Below, in pieces: positions 46,757 through 55,970 of a DNA stretch of 64,000 nucleotides; positions within the stretch are counted from its first letter, which is position 1; every line of letters starts with the position of its first letter. Position numbers and translations under genes: made by a program. Below the pieces are notes generated by a model. The model did no database searches. It was not told the origin of the DNA and worked only from the letters and a program-made list of their open reading frames with translations. The DNA is taken from assembly GCA_033549365.1 (NCBI GenBank), contig JAWSUF010000005.1, positions 1 through 64,000 of the forward strand, written 5' to 3'. This stretch comes from Acidobacteriota bacterium. Lineage in GTDB: Bacteria > Acidobacteriota > Aminicenantia > Aminicenantales > Saccharicenantaceae.

Positions 46757-47503
46757 ATGATGGACAGGATCGAGCGCATCCATCCCATCCTGGAGGCTCT
46801 CCGTTCGGAGCCTGGGAGAATCAATAAGATCCTCGTCGCCCGGGACGACGTCCGCGGACGAACCGGGGAAATCGTCCGGCGGGCCCGGGAGTGCCGCGTC
46901 CCTGTCTTTCCGGTTCCCAAAGCCAAGCTCGACCGCATATCGCCGCACCACCAGGGCGCCGTCGCCTTCCTCGCACCCAAGGCCTTCGCCTCGCTGGACG
47001 ATGCCGTCAAGGCCGTATCGCCGGCTTTCCTGGTTCTCCTCGACGGCGTGGAAGACCCCCGGAACATCGGCGCCGTCATCCGCAGCGCCGAGTGCGCCGG
47101 TGCCGGAGGTGTGGTTCTTCCTGAACGCCGGTCGGCCGGGCTGACCGAATCGGCGGCCGTCTCTTCGGCCGGCGCCTGGGAACACCTTCCGGTCGCCCGC
47201 GTCGCCAACCTGGCCCAGGCCATGGACGAGCTCCGCGGGCTCGGCGTCTGGCTCGTCGGCTGCGAAGGCGGCGCCCGGGAACCCTGGCACGCTTTCGACT
47301 ATACCCTCCCCGTCGCGATCGTCCTCGGCTCGGAGGGGCGGGGCCTCCGCCCTCTCGTCCGCGCCAAGTGCGACAAACTCCTCTCCATCCCCATGTTCGG
47401 CCGGGTCAATTCTCTCAACATTTCCGCCGCGGCGGCTGTTTTTCTTTTCGAGGCCGTCCGCCAACGGACCCAAAAAACGCACACACGCAACACCGGAAAA
47501 TGA
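46757..47503 (+). CDS. rlmB: TrmH/SpoU-family rRNA 2'-O-methyltransferase (RlmB-like)
   Basis: This 248-aa SPOUT enzyme has an N-terminal substrate-binding domain and the knotted SAM site: LLDGVEDPRNIGAVIRSAEC (motif 1), IVLGSEGRGLRPLVRAKCDK (motif 2) and IPMFGRVNSLNISAAAAVFL (motif 3). It should 2'-O-methylate guanosine in 23S rRNA. It follows the hairpin at 46661-46739 and precedes the sigma factor by 55 bp. Confidence 0.9.
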   Translation: MMDRIERIHPILEALRSEPGRINKILVARDDVRGRTGEIVRRARECRVPVFPVPKAKLDRISPHHQGAVAFLAPKAFASLDDAVKAVSPAFLVLLDGVEDPRNIGAVIRSAECAGAGGVVLPERRSAGLTESAAVSSAGAWEHLPVARVANLAQAMDELRGLGVWLVGCEGGAREPWHAFDYTLPVAIVLGSEGRGLRPLVRAKCDKLLSIPMFGRVNSLNISAAAAVFLFEAVRQRTQKTHTRNTGK

Positions 47504-47558
47504 ACGGCCGCTTGAATGAAATGCCGCGACTTCGTGTATACCCCCATGAGAGATCAAA

Positions 47559-48176
47559 ATGGCGGACATTCAGGCATCCCGGAAAGCGAACACCGCGGCG
47601 GAAACGGCCGGCATCATGAATCCGCCTGCGGCGCTCACCGAGCAGGAAGCCCTCGAGCGCGTCCGCCGGGGCGACAAAAATGCTTATCACGTGATCGTCG
47701 AGACCTACATGCGGAGGATCCAGTCCGTCGCCCTGGGCTTCGTTCACAATCAGCAGGACGCCATGGACATCGCCCAGGACGCCTTCGTCCGCGCCTATCG
47801 ATCCATCCGGCGCTATGATCCCAGCCGGCCGTTCTTTCCCTGGATCTACGAGATCGTGAAGAATCTCTCGCTCAACCACCTGCGCCGCAGGCCGGCCGCC
47901 CTTTCCGTTCCCCTGGATCGGGAACCCGTTCTCCAAAACCACGAGGAGGACTGGGAGATGAAAGAGGTCCTGTGGCGGGAAATCCAGGCTCTCCCCATCG
48001 ACCCGAGGGAAATGGTTCTCCTGAAATATTTCCAGCACATGTCGTGCCGCGAGATCGCCCACATGCTGGGAAAACCGGAAGGAACCGTCATGTCGACGCT
48101 GCACGGGGCACGGATCCGGCTGAAAAAAGCCCTGGCCGGATACATGAGGAGGGAAGCCGAAGGAGAACCGCGATGA
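47559..48176 (+). CDS. ECF-type RNA polymerase sigma factor
   Basis: This 205-aa sigma factor has region 2 with NAYHVIVETYMRRIQSVALG, then QQDAMDIAQDAFVRAYRSIR, and region 4 with MVLLKYFQHMSCREIAHMLG plus GTVMSTLHGARIRLKKAL. It lacks region 1.1/3, as ECF factors do. It is coupled by ATGA to an anti-sigma gene, which should hold it inactive until an envelope signal. The promoters it reads cannot be stated; the barrel genes downstream are candidates. Confidence 0.92.
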   Translation: MADIQASRKANTAAETAGIMNPPAALTEQEALERVRRGDKNAYHVIVETYMRRIQSVALGFVHNQQDAMDIAQDAFVRAYRSIRRYDPSRPFFPWIYEIVKNLSLNHLRRRPAALSVPLDREPVLQNHEEDWEMKEVLWREIQALPIDPREMVLLKYFQHMSCREIAHMLGKPEGTVMSTLHGARIRLKKALAGYMRREAEGEPR

Positions 48177-48625
48177 CGTTGGACCACAAGGCCGTCATGG
48201 ACCTCATGCCCTCTTACCTTGAGGGCGAACTGTCCGGAGACCGGAAAGCGGCCGTCGAGGCCCACCTCGCGTCCTGTCCGGACTGCCGAAAGGAGTACGA
48301 GGAGATGAACAAATTCGAGCGTGTCATGAGCCGGGTGGCTTTGAAATCTCCGCCGGAGGAAGCCTGGCGCGGATTCGGGCTGTCCGTCTACAACCGTCTG
48401 GAGCGGCGGATCGGCTGGATTCTCCTGTCTCTGGGAGCCGCGATCCTTCTCTTTTTCGCCGCCTTCGAAGCCGTCAAAGGCCTCATCCACGACCCCTCGC
48501 TCCCCCTGATCGTCAAGGCCGGCATTCTTCTTGCTCTGGCCGGGCTGGCCGTTCTCATCGTGTCCCTCGTCCGGGAACGGTATTATGTCAACAAGCGCGA
48601 ACGTTACAAGGAGATCGAACAATGA
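48173..48625 (+). CDS. Zinc-finger anti-sigma factor with transmembrane domain
   Basis: This 150-aa protein has an N-terminal HxxxCxxC zinc-binding site (HLASCPDCRKEYEEM), as in ZAS-family anti-sigma factors, and two C-terminal transmembrane helices (WILLSLGAAILLFFAAFEAV, LIVKAGILLALAGLAVLIVS). It overlaps the sigma gene by 4 nt and the next gene by 4 nt. It should sequester the upstream sigma factor at the membrane. Confidence 0.88.
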   Translation: MTLDHKAVMDLMPSYLEGELSGDRKAAVEAHLASCPDCRKEYEEMNKFERVMSRVALKSPPEEAWRGFGLSVYNRLERRIGWILLSLGAAILLFFAAFEAVKGLIHDPSLPLIVKAGILLALAGLAVLIVSLVRERYYVNKRERYKEIEQ

Positions 48626-48936
48626 TCATGGTCACGACGGAGAGCGTCCCGGGAAAAACGATCGTCAAATCCCTCGGCATCGTCAAGGGCAACACCATCC
48701 GCGCCCGCCACCTCGGCCGCGATATCAAAGCCCTGCTGAGAAATCTCGTCGGAGGCGAAATCCGCGACTACACCAAGATGATGGCCGAATCCCGCGAACA
48801 GGCCATCGACCGGATGATCGCCGAAGCCGAAGGTCTCGGCGCCGACGCCGTCATCAACGTCCGTTTCGCGACCTCGATGATCATGCAGGGCGCGGCCGAG
48901 ATCATCGCCTACGGCACGGCCGTCACCCTGGAGTGA
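48622..48936 (+). CDS. YbjQ / UPF0145 family protein
   Basis: This 104-aa protein matches the DUF74 heavy-metal-binding-like family: TTESVPGKTIVKSLGIVKGN, RDIKALLRNLVGGEIRDYTK and EGLGADAVINVRFATSMIM. It forms pentamers and its role is unknown, but envelope or metal stress is suspected. Start overlaps the anti-sigma stop; it may be part of the regulon or operon. Confidence 0.9.
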   Translation: MIMVTTESVPGKTIVKSLGIVKGNTIRARHLGRDIKALLRNLVGGEIRDYTKMMAESREQAIDRMIAEAEGLGADAVINVRFATSMIMQGAAEIIAYGTAVTLE

Positions 48937-48950
48937 ACGGAGCGCCCGCG

Positions 48951-49010
48951 ATGTCCAAACTGATCCTCTTGATTGTCGTGATCATTCTCGTTTTTATTTT
49001 CGTATTTTGA
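48951..49010 (+). CDS. 19-aa hydrophobic membrane peptide
   Basis: ATG at 48951 reads MSKLILLIVVIILVFIFVF followed by TGA: a single transmembrane segment with a short charged N-terminus. A GGAG lies about 10 nt upstream and the gene follows ybjQ by 14 bp. Small membrane peptides of this size are real in many bacteria, and the composition is strongly biased. It may be a sigma-system accessory or an uncharacterised stress peptide. Confidence 0.45.
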   Translation: MSKLILLIVVIILVFIFVF

Positions 49011-49142
49011 GCCCTCAGCGGCACAGACATCCTGGAAGCCGTTTTCTTTTCTCCGGCTTTCGGTGATATCACATATTTTTATTCTTCCGAATATGGGACT
49101 ATTTCCTGTCCGGCATGTAACTTTTCTTTACTCCCGAACGTA

Positions 49143-49226
49143 TATAATACCTGAAGCGCGGCTGGCACATTATTTGCTGCGTTATCTCACAAAGGTTCAA
49201 GGGCCGGCAGGCTTAAAAGCCGGCCC
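49143..49226 (+). promoter_or_regulatory. Likely promoter and leader hairpin of the barrel gene pair
   Basis: A perfect TATAAT at 49143-49148 lies about 95 bp before the start codon; the -35 is poor for sigma70, though TAACTTT (49118-49124) could serve an ECF factor. In the leader GGGCCGGC (49201-49208) and GCCGGCCC (49219-49226) form a strong 8-bp stem, 11 bp before the RBS of the 49245 gene. The rest of 49011-49200 has no recognisable gene. Confidence 0.45.
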
Positions 49227-49244
49227 CGGCAAAGGAGTGGCCGA

Positions 49245-50540
49245 ATGAGGAAGCCCGCCGCGATGATCCTTATCCAGGTCTTATGCGTTCTTCTCCTTCT
49301 CCGTCCGGCCCCGGCCCAAACCCCGGACAACGACCTCGAAGATCTGAAAAAGACGGCCGTAAAGGTCTATCTCGACTGCGCCGCCTGCGACATCGACTAT
49401 ATCAAGACGGAGATCACCTTCGTCAATTACGTCCGGGACCGCATGGAGGCCCAGGTCCACATCCTGGTCACGACCCAGACCACGGGAGGCGGCGGCCGCG
49501 AATACACCCTGGCCTTCCTGGGCCAGAACTCCTTCAAGGACATCAACGACGTCCAGAAATACTTTTCCAACCCGACGGACACGGCGGACGACATCCGGCG
49601 CGGTCTGACCAACGCCCTGAAGCTGGGCCTGATGAGCTACGTCGCCCGCACTCCCATCGCCCGGCGCATGTCCGTCGATTACCGGCGGCCGGCCGAAACC
49701 GGGCCGGACCTCGACCGCTGGGACTCCTGGCTTTTCAGTCTGTCCGGAAGCGGGTTTTTCATGGGCGAGGAATCCTATATGGATCGAACGGCGAATTTCT
49801 CTTTTTCGGCCGGACGCGTGACTCCGGAGACCAAGATCCTGCTGGGCCTGTCGAACCAATCTTCAAAAAAGCGTTTCACGGTGGAGGGCGAGGACATCAC
49901 CGGATCCTGGTCGAGCTGGAACGCCGACGGATTTTTCGTCAAAAGCCTGGGGCGCCGCTGGTCGGCGGGCGTGTTTCTCGAAGCCTCATCCTCTCTTTAC
50001 AGCAACATCGACATCCGCTTCGCGGCGGCGCCGGCCATCGAATACAACATCTTTCCGTATGAGGAATCCACGCGCCGGCAGTTCCGGATCCTCTACCGCC
50101 TGGATATCTGCCCGGTCAAGTACCGGGAAGAGACGATATTCGGAAAAACCAGGGAAACGCTCTTCCGGGAATCCCTTTCGGCCACGCTGGATCTCCGCGA
50201 AAAATGGGGGACGGTCAGCGTCAGCGCCTCGGGCGGTCACTTTCTCCATGATTTCAGCCGTAACCGCACGGACGTCTTCGGAATCGTCAACCTTCGCCTC
50301 TACAAGGGCCTGAGTCTTTTCGTCTTCGGCGGGTATTCCTGGATCAAGGACCAGATCGCTCTCCCCGCCCATGAACCGACCTTCGAAGAGCTGCTTCTCA
50401 GACTCCGGGAATTCCCGATGACGAGCAATCATTTTATCTCCGTCGGATTGCAGTTCACCTTCGGATCCATCTTCACCAACGTCATCAATCCCCGATTCGG
50501 ATCGACCGGAAGCGGCGGAATGCACATCGTCATCAACTGA
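49245..50540 (+). CDS. Outer-membrane beta-barrel protein, paralog 2
   Basis: This 431-aa protein has a signal peptide (MILIQVLCVLLLLRPAPAQ), the N-terminal domain with YLDCAACDIDYIKTEITFVN and GGGGREYTLAFLGQ, and then strand-rich barrel sequence. The end reads FGSTGSGGMHIVIN, slightly longer than its paralogs. It shares block order with the proteins at 44555 and 50556 and overlaps neither. Copy number and envelope targeting suggest a structural or transport role; the function is unknown. Confidence 0.75.
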   Translation: MRKPAAMILIQVLCVLLLLRPAPAQTPDNDLEDLKKTAVKVYLDCAACDIDYIKTEITFVNYVRDRMEAQVHILVTTQTTGGGGREYTLAFLGQNSFKDINDVQKYFSNPTDTADDIRRGLTNALKLGLMSYVARTPIARRMSVDYRRPAETGPDLDRWDSWLFSLSGSGFFMGEESYMDRTANFSFSAGRVTPETKILLGLSNQSSKKRFTVEGEDITGSWSSWNADGFFVKSLGRRWSAGVFLEASSSLYSNIDIRFAAAPAIEYNIFPYEESTRRQFRILYRLDICPVKYREETIFGKTRETLFRESLSATLDLREKWGTVSVSASGGHFLHDFSRNRTDVFGIVNLRLYKGLSLFVFGGYSWIKDQIALPAHEPTFEELLLRLREFPMTSNHFISVGLQFTFGSIFTNVINPRFGSTGSGGMHIVIN

Positions 50541-50555
50541 GGAAAGGAGCCGGAC

Positions 50556-51857
50556 ATGACAATCAAAATGATCTCCGTCGTTACGGCCGTCGCGGCTCTT
50601 TTCGCCGCCCCGGCCCTGTCCGCCGCTCATCCGGCGGACATTCAAACCGAATCGGTCATACCCGGCGGCACGGCCGGCGCCGCGCCCAAGGTTTTCCTGG
50701 ACTGGCCGGGTGTCGACCCGGCTCTGATCGCCTCGGACATTCCCTTCGCCGAATTCGTTGACTCCCCCGACGAGGCCCAGGTTTTGGCCGCCGTGACCTC
50801 TCAGGAGTCCGACGGCGGCCGGGAATTCCGGCTGACCTTATCCGGCCGGAAAAACTTTCTGGGCGACGAAAACACGCTGCACTACACATCGCCTCCCGGC
50901 GCGACGAACGAGGATGCCCGAAAAGACCTGGCCGGGCTCCTCAAGCTCGGGCTTGTGCGCTACGCCGCAAAAACACCCCTCGCCAAAAATCTGACGGTCC
51001 GCTTCCAGGATCAGGTCAGGCCGACATCCGTCACCGACCCCTGGGACTTCTGGGTCTTCAACCTCAGCGCCAACATGTTTCTCATGGGGGAAACCCTCTA
51101 CAAAAGCACCATGAGCTACGGCTCTCTTTCGGCCAATCGCGTGACGCCCGGATTCAAGCTCCGGACGTCCGTCCAGGGCAACATCAACACAACGCGGTTC
51201 GACTTCGGAGATTCCATCTATAACAGCACATCCTCGGGCACCGGCTTTTCCGGCCTGGGCGTCAAGAGCCTGTCCGAACACTGGTCGGTTGGGGCCTTCC
51301 TCAGCACCCAATCCTCGACCTATTCCAATATCAAGTTCGGCCTGTCGGCGGCCCCGGCCGTCGAATTCAACGTCTTCCCCTACTCAGAGTCCACCCAAAG
51401 GCAGCTCCGGATCCTCTACCGGATCGGCGTCACGCGCACCGTGTACGCGGAAGAAACGATCTACCTCCAGACCTCCGAAACCCTGTTCCGCGAATCATTG
51501 GAACTGGCCTTCGAAATCAAGCGTCCCTGGGGAACGGCGGGAATCGAGATCGAAGGCTCGCACTACCTTCATGACTTCTCGAAAAACCGCATCGATATCG
51601 GTTTGCAGGCCTCCCTTCGGATCTGGAAAGGCCTCAATTTCCGTGTGAGCGGCGGCTACACCCGGGTCCGCGACCAGCTGGCCCTCCCACGGGGCGGAGC
51701 CTCCTACGAGGATGTTCTCCTCCGCCGGAAACAGCTCGCGACGGGTTACAACACTTACGCCTCGGCCGGATTGAACTTCACTTTCGGTTCGACGAAGAGC
51801 CAGGTCGTCAACCCCCGTTTCGGGAGCGGCAGCCGGGGTTTTTCGATCAGCATGTAG
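50556..51857 (+). CDS. Outer-membrane beta-barrel protein, paralog 3
   Basis: This 433-aa protein has a signal (MISVVTAVAALFAAPALSA) and the same block order as its paralogs, but the N-terminal pair of Cys is lost: FLDWPGVDPALIASDIPFA replaces the DCxxCD motif. The barrel part (SFGSLSANRV-like, EAPWDFWVFNLSANMF) and the ending NPRFGSGSRGFSISM are conserved. It follows paralog 2 by 15 bp with an AAGGAG site, so the two form one unit. Divergence of the Cys suggests that the pair has different roles or partners. Confidence 0.75.
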   Translation: MTIKMISVVTAVAALFAAPALSAAHPADIQTESVIPGGTAGAAPKVFLDWPGVDPALIASDIPFAEFVDSPDEAQVLAAVTSQESDGGREFRLTLSGRKNFLGDENTLHYTSPPGATNEDARKDLAGLLKLGLVRYAAKTPLAKNLTVRFQDQVRPTSVTDPWDFWVFNLSANMFLMGETLYKSTMSYGSLSANRVTPGFKLRTSVQGNINTTRFDFGDSIYNSTSSGTGFSGLGVKSLSEHWSVGAFLSTQSSTYSNIKFGLSAAPAVEFNVFPYSESTQRQLRILYRIGVTRTVYAEETIYLQTSETLFRESLELAFEIKRPWGTAGIEIEGSHYLHDFSKNRIDIGLQASLRIWKGLNFRVSGGYTRVRDQLALPRGGASYEDVLLRRKQLATGYNTYASAGLNFTFGSTKSQVVNPRFGSGSRGFSISM

Positions 51858-51918
51858 GCTGGATTCCGTAATCTTTACGACGCGTTTCCAAAGCCGATCA
51901 AGAATAGGTCATGACGAT

Positions 51919-51947
51919 TTGACATTCCTCCAATTGTGATATACCTT
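51919..51947 (+). promoter_or_regulatory. Candidate promoter of the propeller selenoprotein gene
   Basis: TTGACA (51919-51924) followed by TACCTT (51942-51947) at a 17-bp spacing, or TATACC at 15 bp, lies 47 bp before the ATG at 51994. The -10 is imperfect. A GGAGGTGGAAG ribosome site precedes the ATG. Confidence 0.45.
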
Positions 51948-51993
51948 TGACCTCGGTGAGGGATAGGGCTTGAATCATGAGGGAGGTGGAAGA

Positions 51994-54453
51994 ATGAGAA
52001 AAAGCGTCATTTTTTTCTTAATCCTTGTTTCGGCCTGCCTGGTCGTGTCCGCCCAGTCCTGGCAGAGGGTCGGACCCGAAGGCGGCAACGTCTCCGGCCT
52101 TGCGAGGCATCCGGGCAATCCGAACGAGATGCTGGCCGTCATCGGCGGCAACTCCGGACAGGTCTTGAAAACAACGAATGCCGGCGGGACGTGGCAGGTC
52201 CTCGCGACTCTGAACAGGCCACTCAAGGACGTGGCCTATGATCCGTCCAACCCGAGTCTCGTCTATGTTCTGCCGAATTACGCCGATCGTCTATTCAAAT
52301 CGACGAACGGCGGCGTCAACTGGACGGAACATCCTTTCGGCTCCAACCGGTCGGCGTATACAGGTCTGATCGTCGACCCGGCCAATCCCTCGACGATCTA
52401 TGTCGCGGGCATCGAATACTGGGAAACGTCGCCCTCATGGAAAAGCGTGATGGCGATCCACAAATCGACCAACGGCGGCGCCTCCTGGTCTTCGGTCCGC
52501 GTCGGTCCTTTGACTCAATACGGGAGCTCTCTGGCGCTGGCGATTTCTCCCTCCGATTCCCGGATTCTTTATGCAAGCGGGAGTTCTTATGACGGATCGA
52601 GATACGTCTACAGGGTCTATAAATCCATAAATCAGGGTGCCTCTTGGCAGGACATCACCGGGTCCATCGGAACGTCGGATTCGGTGAGGACCCTCGCTGT
52701 GGATCCCCAGTCCCCCTCGAGAGTCTTCGCCGGATCATCCTGGGGCGTTTACCGGAGTTCTGACGGCGGGACCGGCTGGACGAAAAACACCGGGACAGCC
52801 TACGCGGAATCCATAACCATCGATCCGGGCAACAGCCATACGCTCTACGCGGGGTACGGCGCCCGGGTCTTCAAGAGCACGGACGGCGGCGTCAACTGGA
52901 CATCCGTCACAGCGGGACTGGCCGGCTATTGCGGAAAAGTCCTCGCCGCGTCTTCCGGGATTTACTTCGGTTCCACGGCCGGGTTCTTTTTCAGCCGCGA
53001 CGGAGGGGCGTCCTGGACGGAGGGAAACCAGGGGATATCCGCCGTCGAAATCGGCTCTCTGGCTTATTCACGTTCTTCTCCCCAACTCCTTTATGCGGAG
53101 GGCAAGGGCAACGGCTTTTTCAAGAGCACGAATTTCGGCTCCTCCTGGCAGAGGATGCCGGATTTCTACCGGTGCGACGCCATCGACCAGATCCTCATCA
53201 ATCCCGCAAACGGCCAGGATCTCTACATCCTGGCCGGGGGTTGAGGGGGCGATGACATCTACAGGTCTGTAGATGGCGGCAACACCTGGCAGAAACTGAC
53301 ATCGGGATTGTTTGACGACTTGGCCGTGAATCCGAACGATTTCTCCCGTATCTTCGGCGCGGGTCAGACCCGAAGCGGCTCGGAATATCACCCGGCCCTC
53401 CATAAGTCCGTGAATGCGGGCGCAAATTGGACCACACACACGGTTTTGGCGAATCCCCAGGTTTATCTCCGGACCGTGGCGGTTCATCCCGCCAACGACA
53501 ATACCCTTTATGTCGGCGGCGTCTCCTATTCTCCCTACCGGGGGATCGTTTTCAGCTCGACAAACGGCGGGGCAAACTGGACCCCGATCGACGCCGGGGC
53601 CTTTACGCGTCAGGTCAATAAGCTGGCCGTCGACCCCGTTCGGACCACCCGGATCTTCGCCGGAACGGAGAACGGACTTTTCCTGAGTTTGAATTCGGGC
53701 GGCTCCTGGACCCGGGTCATGACCCATGATGTGAAGGATATCCGGATCAACAGGAACGCTCCCGACCAGATCTATGTCGCCGGAATGAATGGGGTTCATT
53801 ACAGCCGGGACGGCGGGACCACATGGACGGAGTTCAATAACGGCCTGGACTTCCGAGATGTCCTGTGCCTGCAATGGGACACGGTGAACTCCATCCTTTA
53901 CGCCGGGACGAACGGCGGAAGCATCTACAAGAACGGCGCCGCGGATGTCCGTTTCCTGACCTTGGCGGCATCGGTGGGAGGAACGACGGACCCGACACCC
54001 GGAACGTATAGCTATCAAAAAGGCCTCTCGGTTTCGATCCGGGCCGTTCCCCAGACCCATTTCGCGTTCAACGGGTGGAGCGGCGATCTGACGGGAACCC
54101 AGAATCCGGCGAGTGTCGTCATGACCACCGATAAGTCAATCACGGCGAACTTCATTCGCAGGATCTATGCGCCACTCAACATTACCGGGGTCAAACGCAT
54201 CAACCGGTCCGTATTCCTGGTCGAGTATATCAATGTGGTGACCTGGCAGGCGAATCCCAACAACGCCGCCATCGCCAAATACAGGATTTATGAAGTCCGG
54301 GCGGCTTCTCGGACTCTTCTCGCCGAGGTCGGGTCGGATATTTTCGAGTTCCGGCAGCGCCATGCCGGAAAGGACGAAGAATACACTTATCAGGTATCCG
54401 CCGTCGATTCAGGCGGCCGGGAAAGTGAAGCGGCGTCGGTCACATTTCGATAG
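51994..54453 (+). CDS. Secreted BNR/sortilin-type beta-propeller selenoprotein (Sec at residue 417)
   Basis: Read through a single in-frame TGA (53242-53244), this gene encodes 819 aa. MRKSVIFFLILVSACLVVSA is the signal peptide. Both sides of the TGA consist of BNR/VPS10-like propeller repeats of the form IYxS-x-(N/D)GGxxW, for example VYKSINQGASWQD before and IYRSVDGGNTWQK after it. Near the end lies an InlB-type repeat (FNGWSGDLTGTQNP) and an Fn3-like domain. The TGA gives the context AGG-U-GGDD. A SECIS-like hairpin with loop AGGUCU follows (separate entry), and selA, selB and tRNA-Sec are in this window. If Sec is not inserted, the alternative is a Trp-to-stop mutation, and the product would be cut after 416 aa. 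Confidence 0.75.
53242..53274 (+). promoter_or_regulatory. Sec codon TGA and SECIS-like hairpin of the propeller gene
   Basis: After the TGA at 53242-53244, 18 nt lead to the loop AGGTCT (53263-53268), which is closed by the perfect stem ATCTAC (53257-53262) and GTAGAT (53269-53274). Bacterial SECIS elements lie within the coding region at this distance, and the E. coli fdhF loop is AGGUCU with 17 nt from UGA. The bulged U of fdhF is not seen. Confidence 0.75.
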
Positions 54454-54471
54454 TTGGCGGAAAGGAAACAC

Positions 54472-55059
54472 ATGACCATGATGATGTCGATGATGAAAAC
54501 GGCGGCGTGCAGACAGGGAGCCATCCTGGTGTTTTTCATTGCGGTCACCGCGGGCGCGGCAGCCGGAGACAGTTTTTCCATCCAGGCCCGGGGCGCCTAT
54601 TTCATCCCCTCGGAAGCCGTGTTCAAGGAGATTTACGGAGAAAGCCCCGTTTACGGCGGCGGAATCTCCCTGAAGATCATGGGAGGACTGAGCCTTTGGG
54701 CCGGGGGAAGCTTTTTCAATAAAACGGGGACGCTGACTTTCACGGAAGAGTCGACGACCATGACTCTGATCCCCGTCTTCGGAGGTCTTCAGTACCAATT
54801 CCTCAGCGGCCGCTTCCGCCCCTATATCGGGGCCGGGGCGGGTTATATTCTCTACAAGGAAGAGAATCCTATCGGGAAGGTCGAAGACGGCGGTCTCGGA
54901 TTTATGGGTCTGGCAGGGGTGAAAGTGCTGATTGCGGGGCCGCTTTTCCTGGACCTACAGGGAAGTTACAGCATGTGCAAGGTCGAGCCGGCGGGGATCG
55001 AGGCTGATCTGGGAGGCATCCATATCGGCCTGGGCCTGGGCCTGCAGTTCCTCCCGTAG
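54472..55059 (+). CDS. Small outer-membrane barrel protein (OMP_b-brl type)
   Basis: This 195-aa protein has a signal peptide ending around GAAAG and an eight-strand barrel pattern, with RFRPYIGAGAGYILY, DGGLGFMGLAGVKVLI and FLDLQGSYSMCKVEPAG as typical OmpW/OMP_b-brl strands. The ATG at 54472 has AAAGGAAA 5 nt upstream and lies 18 bp after the propeller stop, so it is likely co-transcribed with the selenoprotein gene. The function is unknown; it may anchor or export the propeller protein. Confidence 0.72.
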   Translation: MTMMMSMMKTAACRQGAILVFFIAVTAGAAAGDSFSIQARGAYFIPSEAVFKEIYGESPVYGGGISLKIMGGLSLWAGGSFFNKTGTLTFTEESTTMTLIPVFGGLQYQFLSGRFRPYIGAGAGYILYKEENPIGKVEDGGLGFMGLAGVKVLIAGPLFLDLQGSYSMCKVEPAGIEADLGGIHIGLGLGLQFLP

Positions 55060-55151
55060 CGGAAAAAGCGCAACACCGGATTTTCAGCCTCGAATGCAGG
55101 GCGCGGGGAACGTCATTTCATCGGCCATGGAGTCGGTGTAAGGAGGCTCTC

Positions 55152-55970
55152 ATGAGCAAAAAAATGCATTGGTTTTGGGTCTTGGCTCCGGGGATTCTGA
55201 TCCTCGTGATCGGCCTGGGCGGCTGCAAGAAGGACACTCCGACGGGACCCGGGGAGACCGGAATCGAACTCAGCGGCCGGATCCAGGATGGCACAGCCGG
55301 AGCGGCCGGAACGTCCGGTACGACAGAGGTCGGGATGCTTTCCGTCACGGCGCCCGTCTCCGGAGTCGACGTCTATCTGTCCTGGGGCGGGGCGCAAAAG
55401 ACGGCCACGGCCTCCGACGGCTCGTTCGCCTTTAAAAACCTGCCGGCCGGAAATTACATCATCACCCCGTCCCGGAAAGGCTTCGCTTTCAATCCGTCGA
55501 ATTACGAGGCGGGCGCCACAACCCGCAAGGATCTGAATTTCACCGCGGCGGCCGCGTCGACCGGGACGGAGGTCAACAATGTGGCCAGGAACTTCACGGC
55601 CAACAACCAGTCCGGTCAATCCGTCTCTCTCTGGGATCATCACGGCAAGGTCGTCCTCCTCGATTTCACCGCCGACTGGTGCACACCCTGCCGCGAGAAG
55701 GCGGAGACGGCCGAGGCCTTCTACCAGCAGTTCAGGGACAAGGGCTTCATGTACATCCTGGTCGTCATCGACGGCGATCCCGCAAACTGGGCGAACACCT
55801 ACAAGCTGACATTCCCCGTCCTCAACGACAACAGCCAGGCCATTTATAATCACTTCCGCAAGACATCCATTCCGCTTCCCCATGTCCTGGACCGGAACAT
55901 GACCATCCGCTACAAGAAGGAAGGGTGGAACAAGAGCGAAGTCGAGGATGTCATCCGCAAGTATCTGTGA
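55152..55970 (+). CDS. TlpA-like thioredoxin lipoprotein
   Basis: This 272-aa lipoprotein has a lipobox (IGLGGC, residue 25). A carboxypeptidase-regulatory-like beta domain (TASDGSFAFKNLPAGNYIIT) precedes a thioredoxin domain with LLDFTADWCTPCREKAE, the WCxPC active site. It should reduce or oxidise envelope thiols. AAGGAGG lies 6 nt before the ATG. The neighbouring gene on the minus strand begins its stop exactly one base after this stop. Confidence 0.88.
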   Translation: MSKKMHWFWVLAPGILILVIGLGGCKKDTPTGPGETGIELSGRIQDGTAGAAGTSGTTEVGMLSVTAPVSGVDVYLSWGGAQKTATASDGSFAFKNLPAGNYIITPSRKGFAFNPSNYEAGATTRKDLNFTAAAASTGTEVNNVARNFTANNQSGQSVSLWDHHGKVVLLDFTADWCTPCREKAETAEAFYQQFRDKGFMYILVVIDGDPANWANTYKLTFPVLNDNSQAIYNHFRKTSIPLPHVLDRNMTIRYKKEGWNKSEVEDVIRKYL

